Assembly (NCBI GenBank): GCA_003488145.1
Contig: DNMQ01000276.1
Location: 1-7,179, forward strand
DNA from: Pseudomonas sp.
Lineage (GTDB): Bacteria > Pseudomonadota > Gammaproteobacteria > Pseudomonadales > Pseudomonadaceae
DNA length: 7,179 nt
Direction of reading: 5' to 3'
Both the position numbers and the translations under genes were made by a program. The stretch's first letter is position 1. Each line of letters opens with the position of its first letter. Positions 1 through 7,179 of this stretch are shown here, piece by piece. The notes beneath the pieces were generated by a model, which saw nothing but the letters and a program-made list of their open reading frames with translations, searched no databases and was not told the DNA's origin.

Positions 1-1010
1 CGGGAGATGTAGTTGGCCATCACCAGCGAGTGATTGGCCAGCACGCCGTAGCCGCTGCCATTGAGCACCATCGGACTCCACAGCGGCTCCTGAGCGGCCT
101 CAAGCTCGCGGATGATCTGCCGCACGCTGATGGTGGCGTTCTTCTTCGCCAGCACGTCGGCGAAATCAACCTCGATCGCGCGCAGCAGATGTGACAAGGC
201 CCACGCCTGACCGCGCGCCTCGAAGAAGACGTTGTCGATCTGCAACCACGGCGTTTCAACGACCTCCTCCTTGACCTGCGGCACGACGCCCGCACGCTCC
301 TGTTCGGGCGCAACATCGGCATCCAGCCGCACCCGGCCAACGCTGGCAGAGAGGCGCTGGGACAGCGAGCCGAGTCGTGTGGCGGCATCGCCCAGCCAGT
401 TGTTAAGGTTGTCAGCACGCGTGTAGAACAGCGCCTTGGGCTGTGGATCGCTGAGCCGAGCCAGGTAGCGATCCAGGCCGCGAATGGCGTTGCGGTACTC
501 GGACTCGGAGGCCGGCAATGCCCAGCTGCGATTGTCGAAGTTGAACAGCGGCTCGGCCTTGGCCAGATCGGTGTCCTCGGTCGACTGCGACTGCGAGCGG
601 GCGAAGTCCTTGCGCAGCGCACGAGCGAGATCTCGCACCTGCACAAGCACGCCATATTCCCAGCTCGGCATGTTGTCCAACCACAGACCCGGCGGCGCGA
701 TATCGTTGCTCAGGTAGCCACCCGGCTTATCCAGCAAGGTACTGGCAACACGCTTGAGCGTTTCCACGGTGGTATAGCCGCTGACCAACTGCCGCTGCGA
801 GGCCTCGGCCGCCTGGCGGGCACTCTGCTGTACGGGAAACAGATCGGGTTCGCGGCTCCAGTACCAGCCGAGCACCAAGGTAACCAGCAGGTACACGCCC
901 AGCAGGACGGCAAGAACCAGCAGAAGCGGATTACCCTCCCGCCGTCCGGCCCCGCCGGAAGGGCCACTCGAGCGGCCGAGACGAGCGAAGCGATTCTTCC
1001 AGTCCAACAT
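1..1010 (-). CDS. DUF2333 family single-pass inner-membrane protein (3' end outside window)
   Basis: Reading leftward from the ATG at 1010-1008, one open frame of 336 codons runs to the window edge with no stop, so the C-terminus is missing. The protein starts MLDWKNRFARLG, then has a Gly/Arg-rich linker. One hydrophobic segment follows at about residues 28-50 (core LLLVLAVLLGVYLLVTLVLG). The rest, residues 51-336, is soluble and mostly helical, probably periplasmic. Conserved-looking stretches include KPGGYLSNDIAPPGLWLDNMP (about 95-115, rich in Pro, Gly and Trp), LFYTRADNLNNWL (194-206) and the C-terminal NGSGYGVLANHSLVMANYIS. I recognise this as DUF2333, a conserved proteobacterial family common in Pseudomonas with no established function. 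The family is usually about this size, so little is probably missing. It is transcribed divergently from gcbA. I assign no function; the family call is from memory of its sequence pattern. Confidence 0.8.
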   Translation of the reverse strand, partial: MLDWKNRFARLGRSSGPSGGAGRREGNPLLLVLAVLLGVYLLVTLVLGWYWSREPDLFPVQQSARQAAEASQRQLVSGYTTVETLKRVASTLLDKPGGYLSNDIAPPGLWLDNMPSWEYGVLVQVRDLARALRKDFARSQSQSTEDTDLAKAEPLFNFDNRSWALPASESEYRNAIRGLDRYLARLSDPQPKALFYTRADNLNNWLGDAATRLGSLSQRLSASVGRVRLDADVAPEQERAGVVPQVKEEVVETPWLQIDNVFFEARGQAWALSHLLRAIEVDFADVLAKKNATISVRQIIRELEAAQEPLWSPMVLNGSGYGVLANHSLVMANYIS

Positions 1011-1020
1011 GGGCAATGTG

Positions 1021-1027
1021 TCCTTCT
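1021..1027 (-). promoter_or_regulatory. Ribosome binding site for the DUF2333 gene
   Basis: The minus strand reads AGAAGGA, ending 10 bases before the ATG at 1010. It is a good Shine-Dalgarno match at a slightly long spacing, and it supports this start. Confidence 0.6.
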
Positions 1028-1083
1028 CGCGAGTTCTGGGGTTCGACCGCACGACGTCGGAGACGTTGCGCTGACATGCCTTT

Positions 1084-1089
1084 ACTATA
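1084..1089 (-). promoter_or_regulatory. Candidate -10 element of the DUF2333 promoter
   Basis: The minus strand reads TATAGT, one mismatch from TATAAT, in an otherwise GC-rich region. Transcription would start near 1077, giving a leader of about 67 bases. No convincing -35 hexamer lies 16-18 bases upstream (the minus strand there reads CTGAGT), so any activity would be weak or activator-dependent. The same AT-rich patch reads TATAAC on the plus strand (1086-1091), but the nearest -35-like TTGCGC (1066-1071) is only 14 bases away. Confidence 0.35.
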
Positions 1090-1144
1090 ACGCACGGCCC
1101 CTGCTCACTCAGCGCCAAATTGAGAACCACTACCGCACAGTGGA

Positions 1145-1173
1145 CTTCCAAAGCACCGCCGCAGTGATAGCAT
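1145..1173 (+). promoter_or_regulatory. Candidate extended -10 promoter for gcbA
   Basis: TGATAGCAT at 1165-1173 has the extended -10 form: TG, one base, then TAGCAT, which matches TATAAT at four of six positions. A poor -35 (CTTCCA, 1145-1150) lies 17 bases upstream. Transcription would start near 1180, about 46 bases before the gcbA start codon. This is inferred from base patterns only. Confidence 0.35.
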
Positions 1174-1212
1174 GCCGCCACCATAAAGCCAGGGCAGCGC
1201 ACCCTGTGCACC

Positions 1213-1220
1213 GGGAAGAA
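1213..1220 (+). promoter_or_regulatory. Ribosome binding site for gcbA
   Basis: GGGAAGAA lies 5 bases before the ATG at 1226. This purine-rich match fixes the start; no other well-placed start codon with a comparable site is seen in this frame. Confidence 0.5.
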
Positions 1221-1225
1221 TCGCG

Positions 1226-2821
1226 ATGTCGGATCAGGAAGAACTCAAGCAGCATTTCGCCCAGCGGGTCATTCACCAGGCACGCGAAGTGCTGGAAGTT
1301 TGGCAGCAACTGCAACGCAGCGAATGGAACGAGGAGTACCACGCTGCCCTGACCGAAGCGACGACGCGGCTGCGGCGGTTCGCCGACCGCTTCGAGCAGA
1401 CCGAGCACAGCGAGCTTGCCCTGAGCATCGAAGATTGCCTGAGCGACATCCGGGACAACCGCGGCCGTCTCTCCAGCAGCACCATCTCCACCCTCAGCCA
1501 GCTAATCTACCGTCTGGCGCGTACCGGGTTGCGCCACAGCGATCCGCATAATCAGTCGTTTCTGCCGCCGCTGAGCAAACCGGTGTACATCGCTCTGCAG
1601 GATCAGCAGCGCGCCGAACACTTGGTGCGCCAGCTGGACTTCTTCAGCATGTCCGCGCAGGCGTTCAGCAGTGTCGCAGCCTTCCGTACCGCGATGCATC
1701 GCCGACATCCGGCCGCGATCGTCATGGAAGTGGATTTCAACGGTCCGAGCGAAGGGCTGCGCCTCGCCGAGCAGGTCCAACAGGGACTGGAATCGAAGCT
1801 GCCGATGCTGTTCTTCAGCCACCTGGAAACCGATACGCCAACGCGCCTTGCTGCGGTGCGCGCCGGTGGCCTGGAGTTCTTTACCGGCACCCTCGACGCC
1901 AGCAGCCTGCTGGAGAAGATCGAAATATTCACCCGCACGGCGCACTACGAACCGATCCGCGTACTGATCATCGACGACTCCCGTGCCCAGGCTACCCACA
2001 CCGAGCGAGTGCTGAACAACGCCGGCATCGTCACCCAGACGCTGATCGAGCCGATTCAGGCCATCGGCGCCCTGGCCGAGTTTCAACCGGACCTGATCAT
2101 CCTCGACATGTACATGCCCGAGTGCCAGGGCACCGAACTGGCCAAGGTGATTCGTCAACACGAGCGCTATGTCAGCGTGCCGATCATCTACCTCTCGGCC
2201 GAGGACGATCTGGACAAGCAGCTCGACGCCATGGGCGAAGGCGGCGACGACTTCCTCACCAAGCCGATCAAGCCAAGTCACTTGATCGCCACCGTGCGTA
2301 CCCGCGCGACCCGCGCCAGAAGCCTGAAGGCACGCATCGTCCGCGACAGCCTGACCGGGCTCTACAACCATACCCACAGCCTGCAACTGCTCGAGGATGC
2401 TCGCTTCCGTGCGCGGCGCGACAACAGCCCGCTGAGCTTCGCCATGCTGGATATCGACCACTTCAAGCAGGTCAACGACACCTTTGGCCATCCCATGGGC
2501 GACCGGGTGATCAAGAGCCTCGCGCTGTTCCTGAAGCAGCGTTTGCGCAAGACCGATCACATCGGCCGCTACGGTGGCGAAGAGTTCGCCGTGGTACTGC
2601 CGGACACGCCGGCGGACGCCGCCTGCAAGGTACTCGACGAGATTCGCCAGCGCTTCGCGGAGATTCGCTTTCCAGCCCAGCCCCACGACCTCAGCTGCAC
2701 CTTCAGCTGCGGTATCACCGAGCTGGCCGGCGATGCCGAGGTCAAGACGCTCACCCAGCAGGCCGACGAAGCGCTGTATCGCGCCAAGCATGGGGGCCGC
2801 AATCGCGTCGAACGCTACTGA
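1226..2821 (+). CDS. gcbA: GcbA-like diguanylate cyclase with two receiver domains and GGDEF
   Basis: This 531-residue cytoplasmic response regulator should condense two GTP into c-di-GMP. Domain order: a helical N-terminus (1-118); a degenerate receiver (about 119-238); a canonical receiver (about 244-360) with acidic pair D250/D251, phospho-acceptor D294 in IILDMYMP, switch S324 and K346 in LTKP; and a GGDEF domain (about 369-531). The cyclase looks active: DSLTGLYN (374-381), metal and substrate residues in LDIDHFKQVND (408-418) and GGEEF at 450-454. The product-inhibition I-site is intact as RKTD (441-444), five residues before GGEEF. No membrane segment is visible. The architecture and the ctpL neighbour match GcbA of P. 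fluorescens and P. aeruginosa, known to promote initial attachment and, in P. aeruginosa, to affect BdlA-dependent dispersion. No cognate histidine kinase is adjacent. The enzyme class is near certain; the gcbA name rests on architecture and context recalled from memory. Confidence 0.88.
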   Translation: MSDQEELKQHFAQRVIHQAREVLEVWQQLQRSEWNEEYHAALTEATTRLRRFADRFEQTEHSELALSIEDCLSDIRDNRGRLSSSTISTLSQLIYRLARTGLRHSDPHNQSFLPPLSKPVYIALQDQQRAEHLVRQLDFFSMSAQAFSSVAAFRTAMHRRHPAAIVMEVDFNGPSEGLRLAEQVQQGLESKLPMLFFSHLETDTPTRLAAVRAGGLEFFTGTLDASSLLEKIEIFTRTAHYEPIRVLIIDDSRAQATHTERVLNNAGIVTQTLIEPIQAIGALAEFQPDLIILDMYMPECQGTELAKVIRQHERYVSVPIIYLSAEDDLDKQLDAMGEGGDDFLTKPIKPSHLIATVRTRATRARSLKARIVRDSLTGLYNHTHSLQLLEDARFRARRDNSPLSFAMLDIDHFKQVNDTFGHPMGDRVIKSLALFLKQRLRKTDHIGRYGGEEFAVVLPDTPADAACKVLDEIRQRFAEIRFPAQPHDLSCTFSCGITELAGDAEVKTLTQQADEALYRAKHGGRNRVERY

Positions 2822-2855
2822 CACGACGACTCCTCCTAATCGCCACGCCAGACAG

Positions 2856-2870
2856 CGCCTCGCCGAGGCG
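2856..2870 (+). other. Short GC-rich hairpin downstream of gcbA
   Basis: CGCCTC (2856-2861) and GAGGCG (2865-2870) form a perfect 6-bp stem with a 3-base loop, 34 bases after the gcbA stop. No T-tract follows, so it is not a standard intrinsic terminator. It could stabilise the gcbA mRNA 3' end or cause pausing. Some gcbA transcripts may therefore read through into ctpL. Confidence 0.25.
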
Positions 2871-2893
2871 GCGACCAGCTAGGCCGGCGCTCG

Positions 2894-2922
2894 CTGTAAC
2901 GCCAATGACATCAAACTGCCAT
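2894..2922 (+). promoter_or_regulatory. Candidate Pho box: three 7-mers at 11-bp period upstream of ctpL
   Basis: Three 7-base units are separated by exactly four bases: CTGTAAC (2894-2900), ATGACAT (2905-2911) and CTGCCAT (2916-2922). Against the PhoB unit CTGTCAT they match at 5, 5 and 6 of 7 positions. The 7+4 spacing is that of known Pho boxes, where PhoB takes the place of a -35 element. Weak -10-like sequences follow the first two units (CATACC 2920-2925 or TACCTT 2922-2927), about 8-10 bases from the end of the 18-bp box at 2911. Transcription would start around 2931-2935, giving a short leader. This fits a phosphate-starvation-induced chemoreceptor. The call rests on spacing and gene identity more than on perfect matches. 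Confidence 0.5.
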
Positions 2923-2950
2923 ACCTTGCAAGCCTCCTGATCCGTTCTGC

Positions 2951-2959
2951 GAGGCGAGG
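2951..2959 (+). promoter_or_regulatory. Ribosome binding site region for ctpL
   Basis: GAGGCGAGG directly abuts the ATG at 2960. The usable Shine-Dalgarno is probably GAGG at 2951-2954, five bases before the start. The second GAGG (2956-2959) touches the start codon and is too close to serve. Confidence 0.5.
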
Positions 2960-4921
2960 ATGCGCCTGAAGTCGCTCACCACTCTCAACACCCTGCTACT
3001 CATTGCAGTCTGCCTTGCCCTGGGTTCCACGCTCTGGTGGTCCGAGCGTGCCATGGAGCGCCCCTACCTGCTCATGGAGCGTTACCTGGGGCTGTCTCAA
3101 CAGTTCCAGCATCAGGCAGCGGAAAACATTCAGGGCTATCTCGCCAGCGGTGACGCACTGCGTCATAGCCAGGCGCAGCAGGCGCTCACCGATCTCCAGC
3201 GCGACGTAATCGAACTTCCGGATGGTCTGGCGGAAACGCTACGCCCGAGCCTGGAAGAGCTGGTCCGCTTCACCGCCACCGACCTGCTCGCGGCCGGCAA
3301 GCTCGCCGGCGATCCGCAGGGCTTGCTGCTGCAGGCAGAGCGCGAAATGGCCGGAGCGCTGTCGCAGCTCGACGACTACCAGGCGGGAGCCGATCATCCG
3401 AGCGCGCGACACTATCAACGGCCTCTTTTCTCGGCCGGGCAACAGCTGCTGCGGCTCAGCCACGCAAGGGGAAAGCTGGTCGCATCCGGCCGGGATGAGC
3501 TGGCCAGCGAAGTGGAGCAGACCCTGCATAACCTCGAACAGGACGCCGCAAAGCTCGAGGCACTGCCGTTACTCGGCGTGCTCGCAGCCGAGCAGTCGGC
3601 CGCGAGCAATTTCGCCGCCCTGCTCGACCTCGGCGATGCCGCGAAGCAGACCAGTGAAGACCAGGGCGTTGCGCTCAAGCGCGAGCTGACCAGCCTGATC
3701 AAGCGCTACCCGGCCGAGCTGCAGCGTACCCGGCAGCTGATCCGCCAGCGCAGCGAGCTTCTGCAGAGCAGCGCCGGCAAGATCGATGCCGTACAACAGG
3801 CCCTGGCCGAGCTGGAGCCAGCGGTACGCGCCGAGCATGGCCGTATCCAGGCCGAGGTGCGCATGCTGCAGGGCGGCATCATCCTGCTGATCCTGCTGAT
3901 TGCCCTGGCCATCGATCGCCTGCAACGCCAGCTGACCCGAGCTCTCGGTCAGCTGGTGCCGGCACTTTCGGAATGGGCCGAGGGAGACTTCGCCAGCGAT
4001 GCACGGATCGAGTCGAAGATCCGCGAGATCGCCGATATCGAAAGCTCGCTCAATCGCCTGCGCAGCTACCTGCTTGGCCTGGTCGGAACCTTGCGCCAGC
4101 AGGCGACCCAGGTCGCTGCCAGCAGTCGAAGCCTCGACGAAATGAGCAGCGACCTGCACGAAGGCGCCCAGCGCCAGACCGGCGGTACCGCACAGATACG
4201 CGATTCGCTGAGCGAACTGGAGGCCACCATCCAGCAGGTCGCCGACGGTGCCGGAGAAGCCGCCGAGGCGAGCCGCGCTGCGGCGCGCGCCGTGCATCAG
4301 GGTCAGCAGGTGATCGGCCAGAGCCTGACCGGCCTGCATGGGCTGGTCAGCGAGGTGCAGGACAACGCGGCGGCGATCGAACGCCTGGCCGACGAAACCA
4401 CCACCATCGGCAACGTGCTGACGGTGATCCGCTCCATCGCCGAGCAAACCAATCTGCTCGCGCTGAATGCCGCCATCGAGGCGGCCCGCGCCGGCGGGCA
4501 TGGACGCGGGTTCGCCGTGGTGGCCGACGAAGTGCGTTCACTGGCGCAGCGCACCAGCGGTGCGACCGAGGAGATCCAGCAGCTGATCGGTCGCCTGCAA
4601 CTGGCGGCACGGCAGTCGGTCGAGGCGATGCGCAGCCAGGTCGAGCATGCGCAAAGCACGGCGAACCTCGCCGAAAGTGCCGATCAGGCACTGGACGAGA
4701 TCGTCTCGACCATCGCCACCATCAGCCACATGGCCGAACAGATCGCCCAGGCGACCGCCCAGCAGGGCGAAGCGGTGGGCGAGATTCGCGGACACAGTGA
4801 GCGTATCCACCAGCTCGGCGACGCCAACCTGAATCACATCAGCCGGGGACGTGAGCAAAGTGCGCAGATGCTGCAGCTGGGCAGCGAACTGGATCGCGCG
4901 ACCCAGGCGTTCAGATTCTGA
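2960..4921 (+). CDS. ctpL: CtpL-like methyl-accepting chemotaxis protein
   Basis: This 653-residue membrane chemoreceptor signals through CheA/CheW. TM1 spans about residues 8-27 (core [19 protein letters not shown]) behind a basic MRLK start. A large helical periplasmic ligand domain covers about 28-301. TM2 is about 302-318 ([14 protein letters not shown]), followed by a divergent HAMP-like region (about 319-372). The long cytoplasmic coiled coil carries the signalling tip [19 protein letters not shown] (495-513) and [15 protein letters not shown] (515-529). There is no C-terminal CheR-binding pentapeptide; the end is ATQAFRF. The ligand domain of about 275 residues is far larger than a four-helix-bundle Tar-type domain and suits a helical bimodular-like fold. 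Length, topology and position after gcbA match P. aeruginosa CtpL, which mediates chemotaxis to low phosphate and needs the binding protein PstS. MCP identity is certain; phosphate specificity is inferred. A Pho-box-like repeat lies upstream and a terminator begins at the stop codon. Confidence 0.85.
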   Translation: MRLKSLTTLNTLLLIAVCLALGSTLWWSERAMERPYLLMERYLGLSQQFQHQAAENIQGYLASGDALRHSQAQQALTDLQRDVIELPDGLAETLRPSLEELVRFTATDLLAAGKLAGDPQGLLLQAEREMAGALSQLDDYQAGADHPSARHYQRPLFSAGQQLLRLSHARGKLVASGRDELASEVEQTLHNLEQDAAKLEALPLLGVLAAEQSAASNFAALLDLGDAAKQTSEDQGVALKRELTSLIKRYPAELQRTRQLIRQRSELLQSSAGKIDAVQQALAELEPAVRAEHGRIQAEVRMLQGGIILLILLIALAIDRLQRQLTRALGQLVPALSEWAEGDFASDARIESKIREIADIESSLNRLRSYLLGLVGTLRQQATQVAASSRSLDEMSSDLHEGAQRQTGGTAQIRDSLSELEATIQQVADGAGEAAEASRAAARAVHQGQQVIGQSLTGLHGLVSEVQDNAAAIERLADETTTIGNVLTVIRSIAEQTNLLALNAAIEAARAGGHGRGFAVVADEVRSLAQRTSGATEEIQQLIGRLQLAARQSVEAMRSQVEHAQSTANLAESADQALDEIVSTIATISHMAEQIAQATAQQGEAVGEIRGHSERIHQLGDANLNHISRGREQSAQMLQLGSELDRATQAFRF

Positions 4922-4957
4922 AAAAGGAAACGGAGCCTGGCGCTCCGTTTCCTTATG
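4921..4957. terminator. Bidirectional intrinsic terminator between ctpL and ygiQ
   Basis: A perfect 13-bp stem is formed by AAGGAAACGGAGC (4924-4936) and GCTCCGTTTCCTT (4942-4954), with loop CTGGC. Read leftward, the hairpin runs into a TTTTT tract (complement of 4921-4925), making a classic terminator for ygiQ about 20 bases past its stop. Read rightward, it follows the ctpL stop at once and ends in CCTTAT, so its T-tract is weaker. Confidence 0.88.
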
Positions 4958-4976
4958 CCGGCAAGCCTCCCTACCG

Positions 4977-7179
<2,203 letters not shown>

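Noticed and set aside
20..655. Leftward frame of about 211 codons within the DUF2333 gene region
   Set aside because: It is an out-of-frame reading of the same strand with Arg/Ser/Pro-rich composition. The true frame is open from 1010 to the edge, with a membrane segment and family-like motifs.
1052..1059. Perfect 8-bp palindrome CGACGTCG between the DUF2333 start and its candidate -10
   Set aside because: Short self-complementary words are common in GC-rich DNA, its flanks do not extend the symmetry, and it matches no operator I can name with confidence.
1502..2824. Long leftward open frame of about 440 codons opposite gcbA
   Set aside because: It lies entirely antisense to a well-supported gene with intact catalytic motifs. 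Its Val/Gly/Leu/Arg-rich translation shows no recognisable domain, as expected for a shadow frame in GC-rich DNA.
2925..2932. Perfect palindrome CTTGCAAG just after the Pho-box-like repeat
   Set aside because: Only 8 bp with no symmetrical extension; it may overlap the ctpL transcription start but gives no independent evidence of a regulator.
2122..2940. Rightward open frame of about 272 codons overlapping the gcbA 3' half and running to near ctpL
   Set aside because: The translation is Arg/Pro/Gln-rich low complexity, typical of a frame-shifted reading of a GC-rich gene, and no domain is recognisable. Only the tail past 2821 lies outside gcbA.
3569..4501. Leftward open frame of about 310 codons opposite ctpL
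   Set aside because: It is antisense to clearly conserved chemoreceptor sequence and has the Gly/Ala/Leu/Gln composition of a shadow frame, with no recognisable motif.

Overview
The window is chromosomal, high-GC gammaproteobacterial DNA that looks like Pseudomonas sensu lato, with Stutzerimonas/P. stutzeri-like taxa as good candidates. The evidence is four protein families typical of pseudomonads, dense GC-rich coding, and GcbA-like and CtpL-like genes side by side. From memory these are also neighbours in P. aeruginosa (PA4843-PA4844). I see no mobile element, CRISPR array, tRNA or rRNA.

Layout, left to right: (1) a leftward DUF2333 membrane protein gene that runs off the left edge (1-1010); (2) a 215-bp divergent intergenic region (1011-1225) with candidate promoters for both sides; (3) a rightward gcbA-like diguanylate cyclase (1226-2821); (4) a 138-bp gap (2822-2959) holding a triple repeat that resembles a PhoB box; (5) a rightward ctpL-like methyl-accepting chemotaxis protein (2960-4921); (6) a strong bidirectional intrinsic terminator (4921-4957); (7) a leftward ygiQ-family radical SAM gene whose 5' end lies beyond the right edge (4977 to >7179).

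The central pair suggests a sensory and lifestyle module. GcbA makes c-di-GMP, which in studied Pseudomonas promotes initial surface attachment. CtpL is the transducer for chemotaxis to low inorganic phosphate. The repeat upstream of ctpL fits phosphate-starvation control of this chemoreceptor and is the most useful regulatory signal here.

I found no clear undescribed multi-gene system. The best items for a second look are the Pho-box-like triple repeat, a degenerate first receiver domain in GcbA with Glu where the phospho-acceptor Asp would be, a Gly in place of a usually conserved Glu near the CtpL signalling hairpin tip, and a second four-cysteine cluster in YgiQ.
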